64,000 nt of DNA. It comes from Corallococcus macrosporus DSM 14697. GTDB taxonomy: Bacteria > Myxococcota > Myxococcia > Myxococcales > Myxococcaceae. The stretch covers positions 2,024,501 to 2,088,500 of the forward strand of contig NZ_CP022203.1 of assembly GCF_002305895.1 (NCBI RefSeq). Reading direction: 5' to 3'. This document shows positions 51,581 to 61,575 of this stretch, piece after piece; position 1 is the first letter of the stretch, and each line of letters opens with the position of its first letter. A program made the position numbers and the translations under genes. The notes under the pieces were generated by a model. It was given only the letters and a program-made list of their open reading frames with translations. It ran no database searches and was not told where the DNA came from.

Positions 51581-52075
51581 TCAGAGGCAGTCGCCCAGGC
51601 CTTCGTAGATGGTGGTCTGGGTATTCGGCAGCGTCGCGTAGAGCGGCGCCGTGCCCGCGAGCGCCGTCAGGAGCTGCTGAATCGTGGTGCTCGGGGCGAG
51701 CGGCACCTGGCAGGACCAGGTCTGGGCATCCACCGTCACCGCGCCCGTCGCCGGGTCGACCTCCTCGTTGCTGGCGGCGAAGACCCAGACGCACTGGCCA
51801 AGCTGGCCCGTCTGGTCATTCACGGAGCAGCGGAAGCGCAGCGACTCGATGTTGCTGTATTCGCCCTCGCAGAACGTGTCGCCACAGATGGCATCGAAGT
51901 TCTGGTTGAGGGAGCGGGTGAGCTGGTACCACGCCTCGATGTCCGCCTCTGACGTCAGATAGGCGGACGTGTCCACATACTGGCTGGTGACAGTCTTTTC
52001 GACTGCCAGGGCGGACACCGGCGAGAGGAAAGACAGACTCAGGGCGGCAATGGAAAGCTTGGAGGGGAGGGTCAT
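51581..52075 (-). CDS. Exported cysteine-containing hypothetical protein
   Basis: This 164-aa protein has a clear signal peptide (LSIAALSLSFLSPVSALA, cleavage near 24). The mature part has six cysteines (CGDTFC, FRC, QC, SCQ, DCL), probably forming disulfides in the periplasm or outside. The C-terminal cysteine is the second-last residue. No family recognised. Confidence 0.78.
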   Translation of the reverse strand: MTLPSKLSIAALSLSFLSPVSALAVEKTVTSQYVDTSAYLTSEADIEAWYQLTRSLNQNFDAICGDTFCEGEYSNIESLRFRCSVNDQTGQLGQCVWVFAASNEEVDPATGAVTVDAQTWSCQVPLAPSTTIQQLLTALAGTAPLYATLPNTQTTIYEGLGDCL

Positions 52076-52173
52076 GCGCCCTATTTAATCCTTCCCCTCC
52101 GTTCGTGAATCCGCCGCCATGGCCTGACACGGAGTTTTGACTGCACTCCGATAGGAATTCTCCATCACTGGCA

Positions 52174-52220
52174 CCCCCGGCCGGAGCCCAGACCTTGGAA
52201 GCCTGGACTCCGGCCGGGGG
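52174..52220. terminator. Long GC hairpin downstream of the lipoprotein gene
   Basis: cccccggccggag pairs perfectly with ctccggccggggg (13 bp) around a 21-nt loop. It lies 10 bp past the stop of the minus-strand gene ending at 52230. There is no T-run, so it may stabilise the 3' end or act in factor-dependent termination. Confidence 0.6.
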
Positions 52221-52229
52221 AGGGCCGCC

Positions 52230-54215
52230 TCAGTCCTTCTTCAGCTGGAGGAGCTCCCAGCCGCCGTCCGGATGGAGGTTCATCGGGTTCGCGGTGCCGA
52301 CGTAGAGCGCCTTCCTGCCGCTCACCAGCGTGCGAACGCCGTAATTCGTGTCATTGCCCAGGCCCCTGAGGGACTCCGCCACCGCGCTCTTGTTGCGGCC
52401 CTCGAAGCGGAAGAGGTCCGCGCCTTCCTTCGGAATCGCGATGTTGAGCACCCGGAGGAAGTGGTGGTGGGCCCGGCGCGCGTCCTCCACCGAGTGGAGG
52501 CTGGAGGCGATGGCGGGCGGCGCCATGGGCGGCAGCGTCACGCCCCCAATGGCCTCCTGCAGCCCCACGCGCGCTACCTGGCTCCAGTCGAAGGTGCCCA
52601 GGTACAAGTCATTGCCGTAGACCTCCAGCGCCCACGTATAGGCGTTGAAGAAGTTGCCCAGGCCGGAGGAGCCCCAGCGCGGTTCGGGGTTCTCCAGGCG
52701 GTTGCGGTAGAAGTCGTTGAACGCGATGTTGTAGCCCCTGGCGAGGGGGGAATATCGGGGCAGGTACTTCTCGCCGTAGATGACGCGCACCGACTCGTCC
52801 TGGTTGCCCAGTTCATCGCTCTGGAAGACGGACGTGGAGCGGTGCGTGCCCAGCGCGGTGTTCAGCAGCTCCAGCCAGTCGAGGCTGCCGCTGCCATCCG
52901 CGTCCAGGTTCAACAGGCCCGCGGCGTGCGCGCCCAGGGCCACCGACGTGGCGAGGAATGGGACGTGCATCGTGCCCCAGTAGAGCCGCCCGTCGAACGA
53001 CGCCACCGCGCCGCCGCCCGTGGTGGCCGCGGCCACCAGGTCCGGCTCGTAGTCGCGGATGTCCCAGACCTTCCGCCACTGGCTGGCGTCGTCGTCGTCC
53101 AGCCCGTCCTGCTCCAGCCGGGGGCTGCGCCACACGCCCATGAAGCGCGCCGTCAGCGGCGAGGGGGCGCCCCCCGAGAGGAAGGTGGGCCACGTCGTCA
53201 CGTAGATGCGGCCGGCGTGCTCCACCAGGTTGGCCACCTCCGCGTCCGTCTGGCCCACGACCTCGAAGTTGAAGAGGACCGCGGGGTTGGTGGACCGCTG
53301 GCCGCGCCACCGGAGGACGGCGCCGCCGGGGGCATTGCCCACCACCTGGCTGTAGGCCACGCCCGTGTACAGCGCGCCGCGGACGTTCACCCATTCGCGG
53401 ATGTTGTTGTACTGCGGGAGGTTCGTCGCGCCGAGGAAGGCCCCTGTCTCCGAATGGAAGGCGAACAGGTTGATGCCCGCGATGAGGCTGGGGCCCGCCA
53501 GGAAGACGACGCCGTCCTGCGCGCCCGCCGAGCGCAGGCCCACGGTGGTGCGCCGCAGCAGCTCCGCCCAGCCGGGCAGGCTCCCGTTGAGCGACGAAAG
53601 CACCCCTGTGTTCAGCTGGTAGCGCTGCAGGTCGGGCGGCCGGAAGTCACCCGTGCCGGACTGGCTCTGGCCGAACTCACAGACCCAGTAGGGGTTCTCC
53701 TGCGGCGTGGTGGCGCCGAGGAAGCCCTGCTCCACCAGGCACAGCGTGTTCGCCACCGTGCCGAACCACAGGGACCTGTCCGCCAGGGTCAGCCCCCAGA
53801 CGTAGGCCTGGTTGCGCTTGGGCGTCGTGCCCGGGTCGCAGGGGGGCTGGCTGATGGGGCCACCAATGGAGGAGAAGCACTCATCCACCTCTGCCTTCGC
53901 GAGCAGGTTCCGCTCCAGCTCGGGACGCGTCCAGATGCCCTTGTCCCCGTTGATGATGAAGCGCTCGTAGGTCCAGAACTTCACCAGGTTCAGGGTCGGC
54001 AGGGCGCTCACGCCCACCGTGGGGTACATGTCCAGCTCCCAGGCCACGTCCTGCTCGGTCGGGACCCTGGGCAGGTCGGCCTCCAACGGCTCCGCCTGCG
54101 ACGCCATTCTTGCCTGTGTGACGTCCATGTCCTCGGGCTGGGTGGGCACTCCACATCCCGAGGCGACCCACATTCCCATCGCACCTGCCACTGCCTTCCA
54201 CCCGTGACGCATCAC
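52230..54215 (-). CDS. Large lipoprotein, possibly beta-propeller
   Basis: This 661-aa protein has a lipobox SGC at about residue 21. Its many repeated strand segments end in short W/Y/F-G motifs (LWFGTV, IYVTTW, LYWGTM, LYLGTF, LYVGTA) spaced about 80-100 residues apart, the pattern of a propeller blade core. One segment, LNLDADGSGSLDW, looks like an EF-hand or dockerin-type calcium loop. GGAGGT precedes the ATG. Function is unknown, and surface or periplasmic location is inferred. Confidence 0.78.
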   Translation of the reverse strand: MMRHGWKAVAGAMGMWVASGCGVPTQPEDMDVTQARMASQAEPLEADLPRVPTEQDVAWELDMYPTVGVSALPTLNLVKFWTYERFIINGDKGIWTRPELERNLLAKAEVDECFSSIGGPISQPPCDPGTTPKRNQAYVWGLTLADRSLWFGTVANTLCLVEQGFLGATTPQENPYWVCEFGQSQSGTGDFRPPDLQRYQLNTGVLSSLNGSLPGWAELLRRTTVGLRSAGAQDGVVFLAGPSLIAGINLFAFHSETGAFLGATNLPQYNNIREWVNVRGALYTGVAYSQVVGNAPGGAVLRWRGQRSTNPAVLFNFEVVGQTDAEVANLVEHAGRIYVTTWPTFLSGGAPSPLTARFMGVWRSPRLEQDGLDDDDASQWRKVWDIRDYEPDLVAAATTGGGAVASFDGRLYWGTMHVPFLATSVALGAHAAGLLNLDADGSGSLDWLELLNTALGTHRSTSVFQSDELGNQDESVRVIYGEKYLPRYSPLARGYNIAFNDFYRNRLENPEPRWGSSGLGNFFNAYTWALEVYGNDLYLGTFDWSQVARVGLQEAIGGVTLPPMAPPAIASSLHSVEDARRAHHHFLRVLNIAIPKEGADLFRFEGRNKSAVAESLRGLGNDTNYGVRTLVSGRKALYVGTANPMNLHPDGGWELLQLKKD

Positions 54216-54539
54216 CGTCTACCTCCGTGTGCTGCCTTGGCCTGCCTTGGACCGCGTGATGCCCGGTGTGGGCAGTCACGCATCCACCGTGGGTGGCCTG
54301 GAGCAATCGGGGTGCCGTATCGGAGGTGTCGGTGGGAAGATTCGCGGCCCCGTCGCGGGGGCAGGCGAGCGCGCCGCTCACGCCCCCGGGCACAGGTGCC
54401 ATGATGGCCCGTCAATGTCCGCGCGTGCGGGCAGGGGCCATTGCTTCTCACCGGGGCGTCCTGGCGCCCCAGTCAGGGCATTTTCGACGGAGCCGTGGGG
54501 CGCGCCGCGTGGACAGCGCGTCCCCTGGCCTTCACACCG
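54216..54539. other. Gene-free interval
   Basis: This 324-bp stretch lies between the lipoprotein start and the chitinase-like stop, both on the minus strand. No frame with a ribosome site and protein-like composition was seen, and no strong hairpin. It probably holds the promoter of the lipoprotein gene. Confidence 0.5.
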
Positions 54540-56459
54540 TCACTCCAGGAAGGCGTCCTTCACCGCGTCGAGCAGCGGGTTGGCGCCGGTCGCCGGGTCG
54601 GTGCACCCCTGGTTGATGGTCCAGATGATGGTGCCGCCAAAGCCGTTGTCGTGCGCGAAGGCGCCCTTGGCGGCAATGGCTTGCGGTGAGTCATACGAAA
54701 TCCACCGCACCGTGCCGTCCTCCACGGGGACGTCGAAGGTGACATAGCTGGCCTGGGCCGCCTCATCCCAGCGGTACACCCCCGTCGCCGACAGCTCGAG
54801 AATCTTCTCGTAGGTGAAGGAGTTGTCGCTGCCCACGTAGTCAGACCAGTCCGTGTATGGCTGATACGGGCCGGTGATGTTCCGCCACGCCATGCCATAG
54901 AAGGGGATGCCCATGCCCAGCTTGTTCCTGGGGAGGCCCGCGCCCACCCAGGCGTTGAGGCTGGAGGACACGGAGGTGGGGTGGTAGCCCGACTCGCCCC
55001 TCAGCGCGGACGTGTACCAGGACAGCCAGCCGCCCCAGGGCCCCGTCATCTCGTAGGACATCACGTTCATCTGGTCCAGGTAGGGCACCAGGTTGGCGAA
55101 CCACGGGTCCGCGTCCTCGGGGAAGTTGCTGTTCACCCAGCCGATGGGCATGGTCAGCAGCATCTGCGGCCGGGCCGCGCGCAGCTCCTGTATCAGCGCG
55201 AGCAACGCCGGCTTGTCGGCCTGCTCCACCGGCTCCCAGTCGATGTCCAGGCCGTCATAGCCGAAGGTCTCCATGGCGTTGACCAGGTTCTGGACGAAGC
55301 GGGCGCGGTTCGCGCTGGACGCCGCCCCCACCCAGCCGTCGTGCTCACCCGCGCCGCCCACCATGATGATGGCCTTGCGTCCGGCCGCGTGCGCCCGCGT
55401 GGACAGCGTCCTCGCGATGGCCGGGCCATTCGAGTTGTCGAACTGGGTGTTCACCGTGCCGTCCGGATTGGGGGTGACCCGCCCGACGAGGATGTGGGTG
55501 AGCGCGGTGAAGTCCACCTTCTCCGGCGGGTACAGGTCCGCGTTCCAGCCGGTGTAGTAGCCCGACACCCACTTGCCGCCCGGCGGAGGCGGCGTGCTCG
55601 TCACGGTGACGGTGGCCACGGCGGACTTCGTCGGCGCGGCCTGGCTCGTCGCCACCACGTGATACGTCCCCGCCGACGACGGCGCGGTGTAGAGGCCCGC
55701 GGCGGTGACGCTGCCGCCGCTGGCGCCCTCCTGCACGGACCACGTCACCGCCGTGTTGGCGCTGCCCGTCACGGTGGCCGTGAAGGCCTGCGTGCCACCC
55801 GCGGGGACCGTCGCGCTCGTGGGGTGGATGGCCACCTCCACCTGCGGAGCCGGCGCGGGGATGCCACGCACGCCCAGCTCGTCGAAGTAGAGCGTGGGCA
55901 GGGACAGTCCCCGGCCTTCCTGGAGCGCGAGGCCCGTGAAACGCGCCCCCTGCGGCGCCAGCACGGAGATGGGGATGGTGCACGTCGACCAGGTGTTGGC
56001 GCGGATGCGTCCGCCGGTGCAGTAGGGCCCCAGCTCGGTGCCAGGGGTGAAGGCGCCGTTCACCACCGCCCGGGTCTGCACCACCGCGTTGTTGCCGGAG
56101 GCTCCACCATGCACGCTCAGGGTGAGCGTCATCCCCGGGGCCACCGTGAGCGGCGACGTATTGAAATACAGCGCCTCCCATGCCCGCATCGTCACGGAGA
56201 TGGAGTGTCGGCCCGCCGCGACGGGCGAGGTGTTGGTGAGCGAGTGGGGGGCCCATGAGTAATCCTGCCAGGGGGCTTCCATGGCCTCGCGGTAGATCCA
56301 ACTCGTCGTGGTGGGGACGAACCCCGGCGCCGCGCCTTCCTCCGTGTCGCCCGCCGCCGCGGGGGGCCTCGCCTCCGCCTGGGCGGCCCAGGCCGCGCTG
56401 CCGCCCGTGGCCAGGACCATGGCCATCCATGAAACAAACCATACGACCAACCGGTTCAT
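54540..56459 (-). CDS. Secreted GH18 chitinase-like glycoside hydrolase
   Basis: This 639-aa protein has a signal peptide at about 1-25. A jelly-roll-like carbohydrate-binding region covers about 50-200, a Big-type immunoglobulin-like domain about 208-290 (SATVPAGGTQAFTATV), and the GH18 barrel 298-639. The catalytic DGLDIDWE is at 402-409 with Glu409 as the acid, followed by MSYEM and the final W residue in IIWTINQG. It cleaves chitin or peptidoglycan-like GlcNAc polymers in the medium, fitting a predatory lifestyle. AGGAG precedes the ATG. Confidence 0.93.
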   Translation of the reverse strand: MNRLVVWFVSWMAMVLATGGSAAWAAQAEARPPAAAGDTEEGAAPGFVPTTTSWIYREAMEAPWQDYSWAPHSLTNTSPVAAGRHSISVTMRAWEALYFNTSPLTVAPGMTLTLSVHGGASGNNAVVQTRAVVNGAFTPGTELGPYCTGGRIRANTWSTCTIPISVLAPQGARFTGLALQEGRGLSLPTLYFDELGVRGIPAPAPQVEVAIHPTSATVPAGGTQAFTATVTGSANTAVTWSVQEGASGGSVTAAGLYTAPSSAGTYHVVATSQAAPTKSAVATVTVTSTPPPPGGKWVSGYYTGWNADLYPPEKVDFTALTHILVGRVTPNPDGTVNTQFDNSNGPAIARTLSTRAHAAGRKAIIMVGGAGEHDGWVGAASSANRARFVQNLVNAMETFGYDGLDIDWEPVEQADKPALLALIQELRAARPQMLLTMPIGWVNSNFPEDADPWFANLVPYLDQMNVMSYEMTGPWGGWLSWYTSALRGESGYHPTSVSSSLNAWVGAGLPRNKLGMGIPFYGMAWRNITGPYQPYTDWSDYVGSDNSFTYEKILELSATGVYRWDEAAQASYVTFDVPVEDGTVRWISYDSPQAIAAKGAFAHDNGFGGTIIWTINQGCTDPATGANPLLDAVKDAFLE

Positions 56460-56831
56460 TCGCTACTCCTGTCGAAGCTCGTGGGAATGACTCACCCTCA
56501 CTCGATGTGTGGCGCTACATGGCTCCGGTGCGTGATTGGGATTGATGGGCCTCGGGCAACCTGGGGGAGGAGCCCTTCATGGCAAAGCCCTCCCCAAGGT
56601 CGCTCCAATCCATTTCAATCCAACGATGTGGATGCAAGGGTTCCCGGCGTCGGGTGCCGCCCCCTCGTGGCGACAAGACGCCTCCCCAGGGCGAAGCACC
56701 GGTGGAAGCTCCGCGCTCCGGCCGTTCTGGACTTGCATCAGGCGGGTGTCGTGCCGTCGGGTGTTTGGATATACTGACGTGGTTGTATTTGTATGTCTGT
56801 TGCTCGTGCGCGGAGCGCCCTGCTGGAGACG
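56460..56831. other. Gene-free interval upstream of the chitinase-like gene
   Basis: This interval holds no recognisable gene. It includes a relatively AT-rich patch near 56765-56800 (ttggatatactgacgtggttgtatttgt would be split across promoters), where a promoter could lie. Otherwise nothing is seen. Confidence 0.4.
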
Positions 56832-56866
56832 AAAAGCCCCGGACTCCTCGCGGGGAGTCCCGGGGC
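56832..56866 (-). terminator. Intrinsic terminator of the beta-helix gene
   Basis: On the minus strand, a 12-bp stem with a single bulged G (gccccgg(g)actcc / ggagtccggggc) is followed by TTTTC. It lies 38 bp beyond the stop of the gene ending at 56904. It is canonical for rho-independent termination. Confidence 0.85.
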
Positions 56867-56903
56867 GGTGAGGGCGGGCCGGAGCTCCGCCCAGGGGGGT
56901 GTG

Positions 56904-58379
56904 TCAGGGGAGGGGGGCCAGGCCAGGCAGGACGAGCTGTGGCTGGGCCTGGCTCAGTGCGTCGTTCCAGACGAAGACGGTGACACTGCCCGGCGTGGTG
57001 GCTCGGAAGTAGAAGCGGCCCTGTGCCTGGGGATTCGCCAGGTCCAGCGTCGTCACCGCGGGGCCCGCGCAGGCGGGGTCGGTATGGAACTGGATGCCGG
57101 GGGAGGCCGGACCCGCCGCGGTGATGTTGAAGCCCGTCGTGGTGGGAACAGCCAGGTTCCCGTTCACGTCCTGGGTCTGGACGATGAGCGGGCCGGAGCA
57201 GAGGCCTGGGAAGGCCTGCCGCGGCGGATTGAGGAAGGCGAGGCTCGCGACCGGACCCGCGAGCACATCCACGGCGAAGGTGGAGCCGGGGAGGGTGGCC
57301 GGGTCATACCCCGCGCCGGTGATGACGTTGGAGTGGATGACATTGCCCGTCCCCAGGTCCGAGATTCTGGCCTGGTAGACGTAGCCGTTCGTCACACCGT
57401 CGAAGTGGAGGACGTTGTCCACGACCTGGTTGTTCGTCAGCACCGCCGGAGGGCTTTGATCCTCGTTGCCCTGGGAGAGGTAGACGCCAATGTCGTTGTT
57501 GAACAGGTGGTTGCCTTGAATGAGGACATCCGAGGACAGGGGGCCCCCGTACAGCGGGCCCCCGTAGACGAGGATGCCGCTGGCGACGCCCTCGCCGGTG
57601 AAGGAGTGCCCGGAGATGAGGTTGTTGACGATGCTCCCGGTGGCCCCGAGCCCGACCTGGATGCCGGACTGGGCGACGTTGCCGATGGGCCCCGAGCCCA
57701 CCAGCCGGTTGTTCGTGATGTCGACCACGACGTTGCCAGTCGCCACGACGCCAGCCTTCTGGTAGCCCAGCAGGAGATTGCCGTAGACACCGACGAATCG
57801 CGTCGGGCTCGGCGGGTCCTGGTTGCGAATCAGGATGCCGGTGCCCTCCTGGCAGCCTCCGGTGCCGTCTCCCTGGCGGATGTTGAAAACCTGGGTGTTG
57901 ATGACGGAGCCCGTCGCGTCGTCGAACCGGATGCCCGCGAGCGCGTCATCCCCCGTGTCGCAGACGTCCGACAGCCCCATCAACATGAGCCGGAGGTTCA
58001 TGTAGAACGCGCTGCTGCCGCAGTTCCTCGCGATGGGGCCCTTGAAGTGGTCTCCCGGAGGATCCAGCGCGATGACGAAGTGCCCTGCCCCATCCAGGAC
58101 GTACCCATCCGGAATACGCAGCGTGGAGTAGGTGGCGCAGTTGCCCGCGAGCGTCAGGACGTTTCCGTTCTCGATGACAGGGCAGGGAATGTACCCGCAC
58201 GTGGGCTCCTGAAAGCCCTCCTGGGAGGACGCCGTGCTCAGCGCTGCTGCATGGCCAGCTTCCCCCGTGCCGCCGAGGACCTCTTCGTGGGTGGTTTCCT
58301 CGCCAAGGCATCCCACGATTGGCAGCGTCAGGGTTCCCATCAGGAACAGCTCAAGACATCGCCAGTGATTTCGATTCAT
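56904..58379 (-). CDS. Right-handed parallel beta-helix lipoprotein
   Basis: This 491-aa protein has the lipobox VGC in the signal MNRNHWRCLELFLMGTLTLPIVGC. The body contains NosD/pectate-lyase-like repeats with alternating V/I and N (GAGHFVIALD, NNRLVGSG, IQGNHLFNND, NNQVVDN), forming a solenoid at about 80-400. A beta-sandwich-like tail follows. AGAGGA precedes the ATG. Such helices bind or cleave polysaccharides, but no catalytic set is visible. Its sequence closely parallels the second half of the divergent gene at 58793. Confidence 0.86.
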   Translation of the reverse strand: MNRNHWRCLELFLMGTLTLPIVGCLGEETTHEEVLGGTGEAGHAAALSTASSQEGFQEPTCGYIPCPVIENGNVLTLAGNCATYSTLRIPDGYVLDGAGHFVIALDPPGDHFKGPIARNCGSSAFYMNLRLMLMGLSDVCDTGDDALAGIRFDDATGSVINTQVFNIRQGDGTGGCQEGTGILIRNQDPPSPTRFVGVYGNLLLGYQKAGVVATGNVVVDITNNRLVGSGPIGNVAQSGIQVGLGATGSIVNNLISGHSFTGEGVASGILVYGGPLYGGPLSSDVLIQGNHLFNNDIGVYLSQGNEDQSPPAVLTNNQVVDNVLHFDGVTNGYVYQARISDLGTGNVIHSNVITGAGYDPATLPGSTFAVDVLAGPVASLAFLNPPRQAFPGLCSGPLIVQTQDVNGNLAVPTTTGFNITAAGPASPGIQFHTDPACAGPAVTTLDLANPQAQGRFYFRATTPGSVTVFVWNDALSQAQPQLVLPGLAPLP

Positions 58380-58792
58380 GAAGTTTCCTCTCTCCGAACA
58401 GGTGCTCGGTGAGAGGGAATCGATAGTGTGAAGTCGCGCAGCGTAATATGGACTCCACGTTTGGCGGTGGCGCTGGATGTGGACAGTCCTCCCTTCCTGG
58501 GGCCAGGTGAGATGTCTGGATGGCGCTGGATGTGATGGGCGCCTGACGGAATACGGGGAAGCGCGGGGGCCTCCTGGGACATGTCGTGGCGCTGGATGCG
58601 CGGGGAGGCCCCGGCAGCGCAATGCTTGCCGCGGCGGCGCCAGTGTCGGCGTCATGCGGTCAACGGGGAGGGTGCCCTGGAGGGAGGCTCGTCGGAAGGC
58701 CCGCTGGCGCGTTGCATGGGAGGCGGGGGCTCGCGCCACCGGGAGGCTCACGGTAACGTTTCGGATTCCCGCCCCGCTTGGAGGATGCCGTC
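58380..58792. promoter_or_regulatory. Shared divergent promoter region with three direct repeats
   Basis: This 413-bp region separates two head-to-head paralogous genes. The 12-bp word tggcgctggatg occurs at 58468-58479, 58521-58532 and 58587-58598, all in the same orientation, with start-to-start spacing of 53 and 66 bp. It may be a regulator binding site set. No gene is credible here. Confidence 0.5.
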
Positions 58793-61396
58793 ATGAGGCT
58801 CGTGCACACGCAGAACGCTTGGCACCTCGCGGGCGTGTTGTGGCTTCTCTTCACAGCGGGGTGCCACCTGGAGGACTCGCCGCCCATCCAACTGGAGCCC
58901 TCGGCCTCGGCGCGGGTGATGGTGGTGCTGCCGCGCACGCTGCCGGCCGAGCCCGGCATGCAGGTGCGTGTCACCCTCACGCCCACGGCGGGTGACGCGG
59001 TGGGCGGGGCGCTCACGGGCGGCGGAGGGCTGTGGCAGGGCGTGATGCGGGGCATCACCTCCGGAGAGGGCGCGGCGGTGAGCGCCACCGTCCAGGATGA
59101 GCGGGGCGCGCTCCTCGCGCGTATCGACGTCCCCGAGGTGAGCCTGGCCGCGCACCGCACCGCCCTGCTCGTCCTGGTGCCGCGAGTCATAGGCGAGGCG
59201 CCCGAGGCGCGCGGCGCGCCCTTCATCGACGCGGTCCTGGGGTCGGTGGTGGAGGTCCGGCCCACGGGGCAGGTGACGCTGCGCGCGGTCGCGGAGGCCG
59301 CCTCTGGCGGCGGAGCGCTCACGTACGCCTGGCGCGCCTCGGACGGGCGCTTCGACGACGCCCACGCGGCGGCGCCCGTCTGGACGGCGCCCGAGACTCC
59401 CGGCCTCGTCTCCCTGTCGCTCGAGGTGACGAGCGCGGAGGGGCAGGTGGCCACGCTGGATTTCCCCATGCGGGTGTCCAGGGACCAGGGCTTTGGCTCG
59501 GACGGTGCGGGGGCCTTCAATCGCTGGCCGCGGGTGATGGCGCCGGGGAGCCAGCCCGCTGGCGAAGTCCCTCATGGCGACACCCTTCAGCTCCAGGCGG
59601 AGGCCTGGGACGAGGATGGGGATGCGCTCACCTACGCGTGGACGGCGAGCTGCGCGGGCACCTTCGATGACGCGAGCCTTCCGTCGCCTCGCTTCACCCC
59701 GTCCACGCCGCCCGAGGGGGCCTGTGGGGCATGCCAGTTCGTCGTCGCGGTGCGGGACGGCCGCGGCGGCGAGCGCGTGGGCTCGGTGGACGTGTGCGTG
59801 GTGCAGCGCCTTCCGCCCATCATCGTCTCCACGGCCCAGTCGCGCACGGAGGCCCTGGGCGCGGAGCCCGTCCTGCTCCAGGCGGTGGCGGAGGACCCGC
59901 GAGGCGAGGCCCTCACCTTTCAATGGACGGCGAACACGGGGCTCTTGGAGCCCGCTGTCCGGGATGGGACGCGCGGCGAGGTGCGCTGGTCCGCGCTGTC
60001 CTGTGTCCCGGACGACGTGGAGCCCACGGTGCGGCTCACGGTGACGAACGCGTCGGGCCTGAGCGCGACGCACGTGTACCGGATTCGCTGGGATGACCGG
60101 CGGTGTGGCGCGTTTCCGCCCTGCTCCGTCCAGTGGGAGGACGGCCGGTTGATGCTGACGGCGGACTGCACCACGGAGGGCACGCTGTACCTCCCGGACG
60201 GCGTGACTTTCGACGGCGCGGGGCACGTGGTGACCGCGGTGGACCCGGAGGGCGGCCGCTTCCAGGGCGCGGTGCTCCGCAACCGCGGTGGCACGGCCCA
60301 CGTCCGTGACGTGACGGTGGAGGCCCGGGGGCTGTCGGAGCAGGCCTGCGACGCGGGCGAGGCCGGCCTGGCGGGCATCCGCTTCATCGGGGCCAGCGGT
60401 TCCATCCAAGACAGCGAGGTGCGGGCGCTGCACCAGGGGGCGGGCCGTGGCGCCTGCCAGGAAGGCGTGGCCATCGAGGTGCGCCACGCCCTGGACGCGT
60501 CTGGGAGCGTGACGGTGGAGATTCTCCGCAACCACGTCACGGGCTACCAGAAGGCGGGCATCGTGGCGTCGGGGCGCGTGGTCGTGGCCGTGGAGGACAA
60601 CGTGGCGGAGGGTGGCGGCCCTTCGGACCTCATCGCGCGCAATGGCATCCAGGTGAGCTTCGGTGCCACGGGGCGCGTGGTGGGCAACCGCATCACCGGG
60701 CACATCTACTCGCGGCCCGCCTACGTGGCGGCCGGCATCCTCGTCGCGGGCGGCGGCTACTACGATGCCCCTGTCTGTGAGGGCCTCCTCATCCAGGGGA
60801 ACACCCTGGAGGCGAACGACGTCGGCATCGACCTGTCGCAAGCGGAGGCGGACGGCGGGCCGCTGGCGCGGTCCTCGAACCTGGTCGTGGTGGAGAACAC
60901 GCTGAGCCATGACCGGGTGGAGAACGGCTTCCCGTACCAGGCGGCCATCGCCGACCTGGGCGGCGGCAACGTCATCAGCCGCAACCGCATCAGCGGCGCG
61001 GGGTACGCCAGGGACACCCTGCCGGGCGCCACCTTCGACGTGGACGTGGTGGCGGACGAGGCGGCGCAGGTGGCCTTCCTGACGCCGTCCCAGGACGTGG
61101 CGGCGGGCACGTGCTCCGGGGCGCTGGTGGTGCAGAGCCAGGACGCCATGGGCAACCTCTCCGCGTTGGCCTCGTCCGAGCTGGTGGTGGAGGCGGACGG
61201 CACCGGGGCGGTGTCCTTCTTCCGGGATTCGGCGTGCACCCAGGTCCTGCTGCCCTTGAATGGCAGCGGCGCCATGGCGCTGGAGGGACCGCAGCAGGAG
61301 GCGGTGTTCTACTTCCGCGCGGCGACGGCGGGAGCCTTGGAGGTGACGGTCCGCGGTGACGGGGTGAGCGCCTCCCAGACGCACGTGGTGCGGTAG
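58793..61396 (+). CDS. Large lipoprotein: Ig-like domains plus parallel beta-helix
   Basis: This 867-aa protein starts at ATG 58793, chosen for the upstream GGAGG, and has a lipobox TAGC. The first 430 residues hold two or three PKD/Ig-like units (LTYAWRASDGRFDD, LTYAWTASCAGTFDD, LTFQWTANTGLL). Residues 440-750 form a beta-helix with the same order of motifs as the divergent neighbour: GAGHVVTAVDPEGGRFQGA, ACQEGVAIEV, GYQKAGIVASGRVVV and NGIQVSFGATG. It is probably surface-exposed and carbohydrate-binding. The shared half points to gene duplication followed by gain or loss of the Ig-like part. Confidence 0.86.
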   Translation: MRLVHTQNAWHLAGVLWLLFTAGCHLEDSPPIQLEPSASARVMVVLPRTLPAEPGMQVRVTLTPTAGDAVGGALTGGGGLWQGVMRGITSGEGAAVSATVQDERGALLARIDVPEVSLAAHRTALLVLVPRVIGEAPEARGAPFIDAVLGSVVEVRPTGQVTLRAVAEAASGGGALTYAWRASDGRFDDAHAAAPVWTAPETPGLVSLSLEVTSAEGQVATLDFPMRVSRDQGFGSDGAGAFNRWPRVMAPGSQPAGEVPHGDTLQLQAEAWDEDGDALTYAWTASCAGTFDDASLPSPRFTPSTPPEGACGACQFVVAVRDGRGGERVGSVDVCVVQRLPPIIVSTAQSRTEALGAEPVLLQAVAEDPRGEALTFQWTANTGLLEPAVRDGTRGEVRWSALSCVPDDVEPTVRLTVTNASGLSATHVYRIRWDDRRCGAFPPCSVQWEDGRLMLTADCTTEGTLYLPDGVTFDGAGHVVTAVDPEGGRFQGAVLRNRGGTAHVRDVTVEARGLSEQACDAGEAGLAGIRFIGASGSIQDSEVRALHQGAGRGACQEGVAIEVRHALDASGSVTVEILRNHVTGYQKAGIVASGRVVVAVEDNVAEGGGPSDLIARNGIQVSFGATGRVVGNRITGHIYSRPAYVAAGILVAGGGYYDAPVCEGLLIQGNTLEANDVGIDLSQAEADGGPLARSSNLVVVENTLSHDRVENGFPYQAAIADLGGGNVISRNRISGAGYARDTLPGATFDVDVVADEAAQVAFLTPSQDVAAGTCSGALVVQSQDAMGNLSALASSELVVEADGTGAVSFFRDSACTQVLLPLNGSGAMALEGPQQEAVFYFRAATAGALEVTVRGDGVSASQTHVVR

Positions 61397-61575
61397 GCGG
61401 CCCGCCTTTGAATAGACAATCGCCGTGTCCGTCGCGTGGGCCTGCCGGCCACATTCGCCACGCGAGGAGCCGCGATGACAAGGCAATCGGTTGTCCCATC
61501 CCTGGGAATGGCTCGGGCGCTCGCGGAGGTCATCCCGCGGCGCGCCACGCGCGCTTCGATTACAAGAGGTTCGTC

